Assembly: GCA_033439265.1 (NCBI GenBank)
Contig: JAVTVX010000031.1
Span: forward strand, 18,148,001 to 18,212,000
DNA from: Dillenia suffruticosa
Lineage: Eukaryota; Streptophyta; Magnoliopsida; Dilleniales; Dilleniaceae
Reading direction: 5' to 3'
DNA length: 64,000 nucleotides
Shown: piece by piece, positions 32,418 to 45,570 of the stretch
Numbering within the stretch: the stretch's first letter is position 1
Layout: every line of letters begins with the position of its first letter
The notes under the pieces: generated by a model
What the model saw: the letters and a program-made list of their open reading frames with translations, nothing else
Databases searched by the model: none
What the model was told of the DNA's origin: nothing
Program-made: the position numbers and the translations under genes

Positions 32418-33607
32418 TCATTTTGTGGGGTAAGCAGCTTGAAGGGTCATGCCACAGAGTCCGTCTGGATTATCAACATCTCTCTGGACCCTAACGTAGC
32501 CTTTCTCCCCCCACAATTTGCCCCACGAGTTCTTCAAGAGCCAATACTTAATTCCTTCTTTACTCTTCCCATAACCAACGATTGTTATACTATGGCCACC
32601 AATGAGGCCACATGGTCCAGTTATAACACCCTCTTTATAGAACCTAAAGTCATCATTATCCACACCAATGTTAACTGTAACCGGTTGGTTAGCCACAGCC
32701 TGAAGAAGAGCAGTTTCATTTCTCGGTGGAATCCTTTCAAAGCCACTTATGGTTACAGCGCGGTCTGCAGTCTTGCTTTTGTCACAGGTACCCCGTTTTC
32801 CTTGATATGGGTAATTGGATTCTGTTGTGATGCCTTTGTTTTCGATGATGTATTCGTAGGCCCCTGTCGGCCAACCACCTTGGCAGCCTCCATCGTTTTT
32901 GTCACAGTCCACAACCTGTTGCTCCGAAAGTGCAATTAATTGACCAGTTCTGATTTGGTTGATTCCTTCCACGGATGCTACAGCGGCGAATGCCCAACAA
33001 GAGCCTACATTTTTCCATAATAAATGATAATCAAGAAAGCCATGTATTGAGGTCTCCATGGTAATATGTACGAGGGGGATATGGGATTGTGGTAGCTTCT
33101 CTCTACCTTTTCAATCGGAAAACAAAATAAAAAGAGAAAAGTACACCCGGATGAAGTTTAGGACTTACCACAAGCTTCTTGGCTTTTGACAGGAGTAACC
33201 GCGCCCATTTTCCTCCAGTCTATCTTTTTTGGCACGTTGTTTACATTGGCATACCTAAAGGGTGTTGATTTCAGGGTAGACATGGGTGGCGGGACTTGTT
33301 CCTTCAGACCAAAACGAGCTTTAAATTCCTCCCGAGTTAGATCAGCAAATGCATTAATCTCTAATTTATAAGTTTTATTAGCGGATTGATTAATAGATTC
33401 AATATATTCAACATTTTTCTTGAATATATTGAGTCGGTGTTCCTTCTCTTCTGTATTCTTGTAATAACGTCTATATTGGGCCATCCAATGCTCGAACTTA
33501 TGCAACATTGTCTCTGTAGGTACAGTGCGTGATGATGCTAGAGAAACCAAAGCACCCAATAAAAAAAGGATCACTATGCTAATGTCAAACTTTGAGGTAG
33601 CCATCAT
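32418..33607 (-). CDS. Papain-like cysteine protease, copy B1 (two exons)
   Basis: Exon 1 is 33607-33169 and exon 2 is 33004-32418, with the same GT-AG intron inside the CGSC motif codon. The 341-residue product is identical to copy A1: signal peptide, ERFNIN prodomain, Cys149, His284, Asn305 and the papain cysteines. Silent differences from A1 are present (CAA versus CAG context near 32996, ATT versus GTT near 32716). An in-frame upstream ATG at 33679 again sits almost on the TATA box and is unlikely to be used. Its 3-prime flank keeps the U6-like sequence. Confidence 0.93.
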
Positions 33608-33684
33608 AAAAGTTTTGCTTGAAATAGGTCTATAGAAGTTTGAAGGATTGGGTGGATTTTCCCAAAGGGAGAAATGCATATGTG

Positions 33685-33692
33685 TATTTATA
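33685..33692 (-). promoter_or_regulatory. TATA box of protease copy B1
   Basis: TATAAATA on the minus strand, 78 bp before the ATG at 33607; two extra bases (AT) lie between it and the leader compared with A1. Confidence 0.7.
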
Positions 33693-33763
33693 GTTGGATG
33701 TGCCTAAATAAACTTTCAATTCTGTGTACTGTTTTTCCAAAACATCAAATTTTATCTTGTAAA

Positions 33764-34063
33764 TGTTGAGTACCGGAATAAAATAACAACTATTTGAATA
33801 ATAGAGTTTTTTTTTTATTTTTATATTTCCATATTTGTATTTATTAGAATATATTATATATCAAAATCAAATGAATTATTGATCTAATTTTGAGAAAATT
33901 TGACTTTTCTTATTTTTATATTTATAACTTTATATTTTTATATATGTGATAATGAGTTTTTATATAAACTTACTTATTGTAATAGTTTAATTGAAACAAT
34001 AGAGTATTAGGCTTTAATATTTTTATTTTACTTTCGATATTCTCTAACATGGTATCACAAGCC
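33764..34063 (+). mobile_element. Copia-like LTR remnant with primer-binding site (B1)
   Basis: Counterpart of 2446-2745: TGTTGAG start, TCTCTAACA end at 34049, then TGGTATCACAAGCC. Confidence 0.5.
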
Positions 34064-34315
34064 ATGTTCGTCAATCTTTCTTAATTATATATATTTTTTT
34101 ATATTTTTATAAAAAAATGATAGAAATTTCACAAATTCCAAATCTATGGCAATAATTGATTGAATCATCATTTCATATTTTATATTGCATGAATGCCAAA
34201 TTTCATTGATATTGAATCTTATTTTGTTTCAAATTCTAGTGATTTCATTGCATCACCTTGAGTTTGAAGGAAGATAATAGAAAATATTAAGTATCAAAAT
34301 AAATAAAAATTTATA

Positions 34316-35628
34316 TCTCTAACATTAGTATTATTTTTTCTTTCAAGTTCAAGTGATTTTATTGTATTACTTTAAGTTTAACGTAAGTATTAAAAAAATT
34401 GAGAATTAAAATAAATCGAAGATCATTCTCTTTTCTAAGTGGTTTTGCTACACCACATCAAGGGGATGTTAAAAAAACTTGGGTATGAGATAATATTAGC
34501 ATTGATTTGATTTGAAAAATATTTAAGGTTTTTTTTTCTTTTTTGTTTCCATAGTTGTAATAATAAATATGTTTAATATAAATATTAGAAAATATTGTTT
34601 TAAAATAAATCAAAGATTATTCTCTTTTCTAACTTGGTTTTATTGCACCACATCAAAGTGGACGTTAGAAAATATTGGATGTGAGACAATATTAGCTTCC
34701 ATTTGATTTGAAAAATATTTGAATTTCCTTTTTTCTTTAATATTTCCATAGCTGTAATAATAAATATTCTGTAAACAAATTCATGTGATTTTATTGCATT
34801 GCCTTAAGTTTAACATAAATACTAGAAAATACTGAGTATCAAAATAAATCAAAGATTACTCTCTTTTCTAACATGGTTTTACTACCTCACATCAAGGAGG
34901 ACGTTAGAAAATATTAGGTATGAGACAATATTAGTATTGAATTAGTTTGAAAAATTTTTGAATTTCTTTTTTATGTTTCCATGGTTGTAATAATAAATAT
35001 TCTATGAACAAATTCAAGAGATTTTATTGCATTATCTTAAGTTTAACGAAATATTACAAAATATTGAGTATCAAAATAAATCAATAATTATTCTCTTTTT
35101 TAACCTAGTTTTATTACACTACATCAAGGGGGACGTTAGAAGATATTGTGTATGAGATAACTACACTATTAGAAAAACTAGTATCAGCGATACATAAATA
35201 TCGACGGAAAAAAATCCATCGGTAATATTGACGGATTTCCGACGGATTAACGACGGACTAAATACTGACGAATTAGAGAGGGATTAGCGACGGAAATTAA
35301 CGACGGAAATAATTCCATCTCTAATCCGACGTTGATATTTGCGACGGAAAAAAAATCTATCGCTAAAAATTAGCGGTGTCACTTTTTGCGACGGATTTAG
35401 AGACGGAAAAAATTCATTGCTGATAGCTTTTAGTGACGGAAAATGGACTTTCAGCGACGGATTTTTCCATCGCTGAAAGTCTGTTTTCTTGTATTCCGTC
35501 GCTGAAAGTCTGTTTTCTAGTAGTGCTAGCATTTATTTGATTTAAAAAATATCTGAATTTCTTTTTTTATGTTTTCATAGTTGTAATAATAAATATTTTA
35601 CAAATAACCGTTGTTATAGTTTAAATGA
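34316..35628 (+). repeat. Degenerate LTR/TRIM-like tandem array (B1)
   Basis: Counterpart of 3000-4300 with the same modules and landmarks, again interrupted by the MITE. Confidence 0.45.
35164..35525. mobile_element. Non-autonomous CACTA MITE, 362 bp (B1)
   Basis: Same element as 3847-4197 with CTA duplications at 35161-35163 and 35526-35528. It is 11 bp longer because it keeps one more GACGGATTAAC motif, so the A copy has probably lost one by slippage. Confidence 0.9.
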
Positions 35629-38600
35629 ATCCATAAATCATTAGAGTTTTCACATGATAAATTTCAATAATATTGAATATTATTATCTATTAGCCGTAAC
35701 TCAACTGATGCTATCCCTTTGTTTCTCTGACATTCAGACAGTCGCCTTACTTTGTCTTCCAAACTTGATTGGCTTTGTTGTACCGTGTTGTGTTTGAGGG
35801 AGATAAAACAATATTGAATATAAAAATAAATTGATTTTAAAATGTATTTGAGTTCCTTTTAACACTTGTGATGTTGTTATAGTTTAGTTTGTACAAGTGT
35901 ATCAATTTGGTTTCATATTTAATCAAATTTCTCTAATATTGAATATTATTTTGTTTTTTAGAATTCAAGTGGTTTCAAGGCAACATAATGAATTTGAGAG
36001 CATATGTTAAAAAATATTGAGGGGTCATAATTAGTAATAATCTGATTATAAAAATATCTGAATTTCTTTATTTTTATGTTTTTATATATTTATAATAATG
36101 TTTGTTCTATTAATACTCAACCTTTTATATAGTCCCGTTGAAACAATAAATTATTATTTATTCATATTTCATATTGTTTCGTATCCACAATTACTCTCAC
36201 AGGACGATTAAATCTCACTTACAAAGCTTGGCTCTTCGGTAACCAACATTAGTGATAGGCATAAGATGCATGCAATAGGTCCCATAAAAGGCAGATGAAG
36301 ACCAAATGAATTCAAATACCACTACAAAAAAAAGACTTTTAGTAGCGGTCAAAAACCGCTGATAAAGACCTTAATATCCGCTGATAAAAATTGTGAGATT
36401 TTCTCCCGCGGTCAAAATTTTCACTAGTTATATTGGCGGTAGTAAAGGGTTTTACCAGCGGCCGGACGAACCTCTAGCATAGGTCCATAGCTTTGCCGAC
36501 GGTCACCCTGGCTGTTGGCATAGGTCATGGCCGTTGGCATAGGTTCGGATATTCTGTTCTCTCTCCGATCTGTGTGTAAAAATCATATATCATGTATGTT
36601 ATTTTCTAATACTATTAGTATTTAAAAAAACAATATATAACTAAATTTTGGATAAATATGCTTTTTAACAAAAAAAAAGTTATAAAACATTAATGCGTCA
36701 TACAGTTATGCCAAAGGATGAATTTACATACAAAATCATTACAAAATCAAGTTATATTCTGAATTTAAGTTATTATAAATTATCAATAAAAGCATAATAA
36801 TTCTGACAGTCATAAAATTTTCCTAATCTAACTCTCGGTCAAATAGGATTAACGATAAGAATTCAGAGTGAGAGATTTGTGACTTCAACTATTGCAAGCA
36901 GCCAGCAACCGTTCAAACCCCACTTGTGATCAATGAGTCGCACAAATCTTGGTCAAGTCAATTAACTTTTATTCATTGAACAAAGCGTAGAATATAAATA
37001 GCATGCAGCAGATAATGAATGTAGGGGTAGAAGTTGGCAAATAATTGAAATAGATGCTGAAAGGTAATTGAATTCACATAAATTGACTTTCACATTTCTA
37101 TTGTCATTAGAAATTCTATCCACAAATGTTACTGAATTTTGCCAAAGAACATACAAAACTATATATTTATGTCACTTTAGTCTCTAGATGACCTTAACAT
37201 TCATTTTCTCCTCGTCCACCGGGTCATGCACAAGTAGATTATAACTTGGACATCATTGCAAGACCAATAAAACAAATGAACACCAGACATTGATTACCAA
37301 ATTAGAAATAAGAAAACAGATGAGCCATTACTATGAGTTTAATCTTTCTAGTCTTGTAGATTTTCATTAAGATACATGCTGCTTTATGGTAAACATTTCC
37401 AACATAAAAACCTTCCATTTGTTTTTTGCTATTGCAATAATCTGCTATATACTCTCTCGCTGTCCTATGTCCTCAAAGAAGGGACTCCGTTTAAAAGCTA
37501 CTGATCAGTAAGGGAGGGGAGGTGATCTTATTAGGAGACATCTGTGTCCCATTTACATTCAATGCACTTGTGCACATTGACAATTTAGAAGAGCTATACC
37601 CAATTACTTGAAATATAGGGGACCAAATTAATCTTCTTGTGGTAAAAATGTCTATTATGATGAATTTTCAAAACTATTATGAATACTCACTCACTCACTC
37701 TCTCTCTATTAATTTTGTAAAAACATGTTCCAGTTGCACCATTTTTTTCCACATGGTCCAAAAATAACCGCAAAGAACATCAATTGTCATTTGCAAAAAA
37801 AGCAGACAAGAGGACCCCTGATATTTTACCATATGACAAACATTTAATGGACTAATTTGATGTCAAAGAAGTACCAATTCACAGAATCAAAAGAAATGTT
37901 ACTAATACAATAAAAAAAGAATACGGAATTCAATCATAAATTTATAAAGCCAAGGACTTTTAGTTCATCATGGATTCAGGAAACACTTACAATTCAAGGA
38001 AATCCAAAATTGAATAGGAAATGCTATACTCTACAATTAATGTGGATCAAAGACAATTGCCCACATAAGATTATTAGTTGATGCTTTTCCAGTTGCTTGA
38101 AATGCACAAGCTAATTTCCTGACATTGCAGGTTGAAACCAACATACTAAAACCTTCAATTCAAGAGGGAGATATGGAGAATTTCAAACAAAGAGCAACAA
38201 ATCCCCGGTATCTACATGGTAACAGAAGCACATAATTCCTATCAACTAAACACTCAATGCAGCACACCATGTCTTCCCTTGTAATGAAGAGAGAGAGAGA
38301 AAGAGATCCCTCCAACATTACTACTTATATCACATATAAAGTAGATATGCAGAATCTTATTCAAACTTCTAATTCAATAAGTAAAAAGAAATGTGGAACT
38401 CCAATAGACTCAGTGACACAAAGAGAAACAATACCATACAAATTCCCATCAATTACACAAGCAAGCGACCCCAACCCTCATCTATCATTGTCTTCCTTTC
38501 TATTCGTTTAGAGAGAGAGATCAAAAACCGAGTAGCAAGTAAATAAGATAGAGATCAGAAACCCTAGGTTACAGAGAGAGGGAGAGAGAGCGCGAGCTTA

Positions 38601-39028
38601 CCAGATGAGAGATGCGAAACCCTAGAGAATCGATCGTATTCGAGGAGAGAGATGCGAATCCCTAGCCTATTCGATCGCCAATCGTCACTACTCGCTGTCA
38701 CTGTCTAGATGCGAAAAGACAGTGATCATCACTGATGAGAGAAGGAGAAGAATTGAACGGAGATGAAGACAGCGATGAGATGGAGAAGAAAAGAAAGAGG
38801 GAGAGAAGACGAACCTAAGAGATGAGCTGAAGAGAGAACTTGAGATGAGTCGTCCTTCGTCGATTTGTATGGAGATGAACTTAGAGACTGGGAAAGGGTG
38901 AGACGAAGAGAGAACAGTGCAGTGAAAAGAGAGGGGAGAGGGTGAGACGAAGATAGAACAGCATAGTGAAGAGAGAGAAAAGGAGAGTGTGATCGATTTT
39001 TAGGTTTAGTGACCTATACCAGCGGTTG

Positions 39029-41938
39029 TGTCATGCCCCAAACCTGGAGCGTGAGCAGCTGCCCATTACCCTGGATGCCAGCTGTATTTTTACAGAAAAT
39101 CGGACAGAACCTCCTCATATATTGGAGGTCTCCCATATTAAAATAAACCTGTTACCTGTCTAAAAGGGCCATCCCGACCTCAAAATGTATAAATTATCCT
39201 CAACAACAAACCAGATCATCCATACTGCACAATCCAGGGTAACGCAAGGCTAACAAACAATTCTCCACAGTCCTAACCACAGACCTCTACTGCCATGCCC
39301 CCATCAAAGGCATGGACAACCACCAATCGCCCCTCCTGTGATTTAGAGGTGGTACCGAGTGATCCTAGAGTACACTTCTAAGACATAACATATTTCCAAA
39401 TACATACGCAATGAAAAAGAAATGCCTCAATACAATGTCATGCAGTGATATGAGAGTTCCACAATTTAAATATCCATATTTATACAGTCATCCCAGAATT
39501 ATAAAAATGGTCATTTATAGACCTCAAAATACATATACATCACCAATACAAATTTGTAGCGGAAATACATAATGACTCCTCAAGTCCAGGCCTGATCTCC
39601 CAAAGATACTGAGCGTCCTAAAAGCGATGCTCCTTATCAAATACTATCTCTGAAACCAAAGGGAAGTGAGGGGTGAGTACTCGGGAAAGAATACTCAGTG
39701 AGTGAGTGGGTCAATGCAATCGTCAAATATGGAGTGTGAAACTGAAGTGTCAAAACATAAGTATAAAAATCATATTTCAAAGCATCATGCTTTTCATTTC
39801 AAACAATATATCATTTCACGCATTTTCAAGCCAAATATGCATCCAAAGTACCATCATTTAAAATCATAGAGCTGCCAGTCGTAAATGTCCTGGCAGAGGT
39901 CTACCGCGACCTATGACAGGCGCACCGGGGGTGTTATATACAAATTTCTTTAAAGTGCTCTCTACCCCGACGTTGGCGACGAACCTCGTCCAGGTGATAG
40001 ACTTAGAGAGGATATCCAATCGAAATCCAAATCCTCCCCCTTTCGGGTTCAACCTTGCTAGTACCGTGTCGATAATCAAATCACGACAACTCGTGGGATA
40101 CCCCAAGCCTAGGCATATCCGGACGCCACCAAAGCGTCTCTCACGGTGTCCTTCATAGCTACGGAACAATACATATCAAAGCCCTCAAGACCAAAATCAA
40201 TATCATATCAAAATGTGCCAAAATCAGGTTCATAAACCGATGCAACATAGAGTATAAAATGGCACATTATACATTTCAACCACGTGGATGTATAATTTCA
40301 TAATTCAACACAGTTTTTGGACACTCAATCGGTTCACAAAAATTAATTTTAAAACCAGTCAAAACATTTCAAGTATACGATAAATCATGCTCATTACCAA
40401 AATGTTATAAAACAGGATTTACATATTAAACAAAAGTATTAAAATAAATCTCACTCACAGTTTTGGGGAGGATAGCGCACTCCCCAATAAAACCATAATA
40501 CGTAGAGCAATGCTCCCCTCAATCGAATCACCAAAATAGCCAACCTAATCAAATCACCACGGTTCAATATCAATTAAGGGCCTAGTTATGAATTTTCAAT
40601 TTTTCTTTCCAACCAAAACTACCTAATTTGACAAAATTTATTTAAAAGTTAAAGAGATTTCCTTTCTCTCACCTAGGATTCCTCGGATCTCGGATCTAGC
40701 TTTCGTTCGCCCCTCGGTTTAGTCTAAAACCTGAATATTTCCAAATTTGAAACAATTGTGAGCAATTTAAGTCCAATTACCAAAGAATTTCGAAACCCTA
40801 GTGCGGAAATCGAAACTGAGTCATTTACCTTCGCAGAGGCTCACGGACTGTCATGGGTCGTCGCGGGCTCATGGGCCGCGAGCTGGCGGGCTGATGGGTT
40901 GGCGGCCTGGTGGGCCTGCGGGCCTGATGGGTCTGGTGGGCCGTGGGCTGGACTGGGCCTCATACTGGACTGGGCCGCAGTGGCTAGGGCTCGCACTCGC
41001 GAGTTGGATCGAGTGCTCGCGCAGTGGGTCACGCGCTGGAGCACTCGTTCTCGTGCTGGGGCGCGCTCGAGCAGTGGATCGGGCACTGGAGCGCGCTGTG
41101 CTTGTGCTGGGGTGTACTGGAGGGCGCGCTGGCACAGGGGAGCCCATGCTGGGGCACGCTGGGGCGCGCAGGGGCTTGTGCAGAGGCGCGCAAGGGCGCA
41201 CTGGCGCTCGAGCAGGAGCGTGCAGAGGCGCGCAGGGGGTAGCGCACTGCTCGCGCTGGGCTCGTACGTTGCTCGCGCTGGGCTCGCGCGCTGCTCGCGC
41301 TGGGCTCGCGCGCTGCTCGCGCTGGGATTGCTCGCTGCTCGCACTGGGCTCGCGCGCTGCTCGCGCTGGACTCGCCAGGCTGGGTTCGCACGCTGGCTCG
41401 CGTTGGGCTCGAGCTGGGCTCGCGCTGGGCTCAAGCTGGGCTCAAGCTGGGCTCGCACTGTGCGCGCTCGCTCTCGGGAGAGCGCGCAGTCGCCCGAAGG
41501 AGAGCGCGCAGTCGCGTGAAGGGGAGCGCAGTGGCGCTCGTGCAGGGAGGAGCTGCAACGGCTCGCTCGCGGGAGGGAGGAGCTGCAGCGGCCGCTCGCG
41601 GGAGGGAGGAGCTGCAGCGGCTGTGGGTGGCGCGCGGCGATCTTCGCGGCGGAGGGACCGGGTGGTGGCTGTGATCGCGCTCGGCGGAGGGGGAAGGCGC
41701 TGCGGCTAGCGCGCTCGCGTGAGGAGGAAGGAGGAGTGGCGGCTGGGTGCAGTGGCGAGCGGCGGTGCTGGCGGCGGCAGCGGGAGAGGAAGAGACGGAG
41801 TGAGAGAGAGAGAGAGAGAGGGAAAGAGAGAGAGGGAGAGAGAGAGAGGGAGAGAGGGAGAGAGAGAGGGGAGAAAATTAGGGCTTTAAGACCTAATTTT
41901 AATTTTCCCTTTTTTTTTTTTTTTTTTTGGGTATTACA
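39029..41938 (-). mobile_element. Solo gypsy LTR nested in the CACTA element (B1)
   Basis: Counterpart of 7702-10532, with GGTTG duplications at 39024-39028 and 41939-41943. The terminal GTGTCATGCC here replaces GTGTCACGCC in A, a CpG transition at the LTR end. Confidence 0.88.
40842..41705. repeat. GC-rich tandem-repeat core of the solo LTR (B1)
   Basis: Counterpart of 9515-10325 but longer by several GCTGGGCTCGCG repeats (41240-41370) and a duplicated GGAGGAGCTGCAGCGGC segment (41546-41620). This is the main length difference between units in this region. Confidence 0.75.
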
Positions 41939-42321
41939 GGTTGAGCCTAGCCGGCCGCTGCTAAAGACGATCAATACTAGAGGTTCTCCCGGCCACCGGT
42001 AAAGAGGGCCGCTAGTAAATGGCATTTTTTTTTTTGTAGTGTACTTTAGATGAGCGAAATACTTCAGACATTTATGAGAACACCTCCATGATGACTTCAA
42101 TTATCTGTAGTAATTTAAATATTCTAATCTGAGCATATTAATACAAACAACCGTAGTTAATTACCAAATTAAAATTTCATTATGGCGTATCATGAAAATT
42201 GAATTTTATTTAATTAATGATTGTACTTATACTATTAGTTCATTTTCCTCAGCTGTAAAATTTTGGGCATTGCCCTTGCCACACTACAAGTCAAGTATGT
42301 GATGCTTTTGAGCAAGCCTGA

Positions 42322-43098
42322 TCAGATGTTTTTAGGCAGCCCACAAAGTCCGCAAAGTCCGGAGTTTTGGTTATATTGAGAGGCATCAAAAGTTTGCAAC
42401 TGAGTCCCTGTTGGAATTTTTTTTCCTACAGTTTGTTGTGTGACAAGTCCAGCCAGGCAAGAGTCTAGATTGGAGAAGCTTCGAGGAATTTCAAGCCAAC
42501 GTTGGCTTCTAGGCAGATCAATGGACTCCAACAGTTGCAAGTGACCAAACTCTGGAGGAATTGTTCTGCCTATGTTGCTCATCAACAGATTCAAGCTTTG
42601 CAGTAGGACAAGCTTTGTAATTTGTATCAGGATTTCACCAGCTAAGTTGTTGCTTGAGAGATCAATGCTCCTCATTAGTCCTAGAGTGTTTCAGTATTCA
42701 GATTCTTTTCCTTTCGACATCAAAGACAAATAATCACTTTAGGCGTAGCCAATAGTCACATTGCTAGAGTCTCTGTTGAAGTAATTGTTGCTAAAGGTGA
42801 TAGCTGCACTCGGTGAGTTCAAATAATATGTAAAGGAATCATAGTACATCACGGTGGCATCGTAGGAGTCATTGTTGTAAAAGATGATAGTTGCACTCAT
42901 GAGCTCCAATTGTATGCGGAGGAATCGTAATAACTTATTGAGTCCAGACAATGTGGGATTGAATATGTCAAATTCTTGAAAGAGAGATCTAAGATATGAA
43001 TAAAGCTTAGGTTACATAGGCTAGAAGGAAAACTTCCATGTAAATTGTATGACGGTAGGCTGAGAACTTTTATCCATTGTTGAACTACTCTAAATCTT
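42322..43098 (-). pseudogene. LRR receptor-like protein, C-terminal remnant (B1)
   Basis: Same broken LRR-RLP end as 10913-11690, with two or three residue differences (DLSSNN rather than DPSSNN; CLAGLV). B keeps the consensus IDLSSNN LRR residue. Confidence 0.8.
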
Positions 43099-45356
43099 AG
43101 GTTTTTCTCTTTGCAAGAAAACTTGAATGTTCCCCGAGATTTAACCTTCTAGGGATTTGTTGAAGGATTTTGAGTTCAAATTTATGGGTGTTTGGGAACA
43201 CTTGATCAATTGTGAGGGATAAAAGAGAGGGAGAGAGTGAGAGCCAAGAGGGGGAGTGTGAGGGAGGTGTGGGTTTCAGGTGAGAAGAGAGAGGGAGAGG
43301 AAGTGGGGGAGTGGAAGAGGGAACGAGTTGGTGGAGATTGGTTTTTCTTTTTCATTTTTTGGTCCTTCTTCCCTCTTTTTTTGTCTTTTGTGGGTATTAC
43401 AAATACTTAAAACTCGTGTCAACACAAGATAAAAGTTACGTTGACACAACTAAGCTTCAGAGGCTAAGGGCTTAAGCTGGACAGAAGGGAAGTTGACTCG
43501 GCAAGAAGTGCAAGTCAACTGACCTTGGGTATTGACGAGCAAAGCTTAAACATTGAAGAAGTTATGTTGACACAAGGAAATGGTTGTGTCGACAAAACAA
43601 GATATTCAAGGTCAAAATTTTTAACTGATTCGAAAGATAGTCGACTCATCATATGAACACAATCGACTCATCCTAGTAAAAGACCGTGAAATTCAAATAT
43701 CCGTCAAATCATGACGAAGGTGAAGTCTATTTATTATGAGTAATAGTTAGTTGTTCATAAAAATTGTTCACAACGACAAATGATCAGCATTAAATGATCC
43801 CCAATGTAGAGAGAGAGAGAAGAGGAGAGTCGTGGCTCCACCTCTGGCTTCAGATGATGTATCTGAAGGCGTTAGTCACACCAACCCACCGACAAACTGC
43901 ACCGACAATATATATATATATATGTTTATAAATATATAAATTTATATATGCATTTATGTACAAAATTGAAAATATAGAAAATATCCATATGAAGTTAGAA
44001 TTTGTTTTGTCTCAATTCAGGAGGAGATAAAAGTTGTGAAACCATATCTCAATTTAATTTCATTTGACAGAGAAAGTTGAATTTCATGATCTTTTATTTT
44101 TATTTAATTAAAAACATTTATATTTTAAAGAAGGAGATTTGAGAGAAGAGAAAGTAAATAAGCAATAAGGTTTTAAAAAATTTATCTTATGTATCCCACT
44201 CGAAACATAAAAAGGTGAATTCCATTCCAATAATTACATATTTTATTAAGATTTGAATTGCAAAAGATGAGGCCAGAAAAGCAAGAATTGAAAAATATCT
44301 AATACATTACAAACCATCCGTATTTATATACAATATAAATATTGTGTTACTAAAATAGTGAATACTGTATAAATATTGTATTGTCTAAATTATATTAATA
44401 GAAAAAAGTAAAAATAATAATTATGAGAATTTATATTATTTATTAGGCCATTTATAGATTTTTTTTTTCAAAGAATCCACCACTACACAAAGGAGAGGCA
44501 TTGTTAGTGTAAAATAGTATATGATGTAATTATGATAATTTCTAAGGAATAGTATGGTAGCTGTTGTTGAAAAAGGAATTATCATGTTTTAAGTAAACAT
44601 AATAGTTTAGAGAGAGAGAGAGAGAGAGCTGTTAAAAGAAACACAATCCAAAGCAGAAGCTAGGGTACCCTAGCTTAGATATGTAAAAATGACAAACTTT
44701 ATCAATGTAAAAATGACACATTTTAATTTGTATTTGTATGAATCCTTGCTAAGATATGCTATTTATCAACTTTTTAATGAATTCAAATGGTAAACTGCTA
44801 CTACACATGGTTCCTTGGGAGACCCTTGGAATTTGTATGGACAATGGCATAAATCTTATTAGGAAAATTTCAAAGTCTTAACATTATCGAATAAGCTCGT
44901 TCATTTACTTTCTTAGCTATCTTTAAATTTAAGAATGAACCCTCCCTATCATTTATAAAATTCAAGAAAAATAAGAGATCCTAAATTCAAAAATTAATGC
45001 AGGCACAGAAATGGGTAACCAAGCATTCATTATCCTGGTTTTCTTTATTTAAATGTTTTCATCGTTTATCCTTGTCCAAACCCTGCTAAGACTACCCTAT
45101 CATGCTAATGTCTATGGCTGGCTAGTTCCCAGGTTATGGTTGTGACAGCTTTTATGCATGGGTGCAACTCGTGACTGTTTGTATGGTATAGAGTAGAACA
45201 GAATAAAAATGTTCATATTCAGACTTCGTCACATTGAGGGTATGCAGACAACATGCATCAGCTTCCATTTCCCATATCATGTATTCCACCTCTTGTCATA
45301 AACTATGAATTTTTCCCCCTTTTAAGAAGCAGAAGCTTGCAAAGTTTATCATGTCT

Positions 45357-45422
45357 GGGGCATCCCATAAAATAGCACCGAGAGAAGATTAGCATCCTAC
45401 CGAAGGATGACATGCACAAATC
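45357..45422 (+). pseudogene. U6 snRNA-derived pseudogene (B2)
   Basis: Sequence identical by eye to the copy at 13952-14017, in the 3-prime flank of protease B2, opposite strand, about 150 bp from its stop codon. Confidence 0.75.
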
Positions 45423-45570
45423 ACACGCTTGTGACTCTTAATGGTTGTCTCAAAATGTAGGGAATATTTATTATTTAGGAAACTAGAAGTTCCCCTGTGG
45501 AGTTGTATACAAACAGGAATTAGGGAACACGGTTCGAACATATATTACATTCATAATTTAATAGAACTTT

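Larger units (their letters stand above)
36320..42041. mobile_element. Non-autonomous CACTA element, 5.7 kb (B1)
   Basis: Counterpart of 4992-10632 with the same termini and TAC target duplications (36317-36319, 42042-42044). It is 81 bp longer, almost all in the nested LTR's GC-rich repeats and homopolymer/GA runs. Confidence 0.88.
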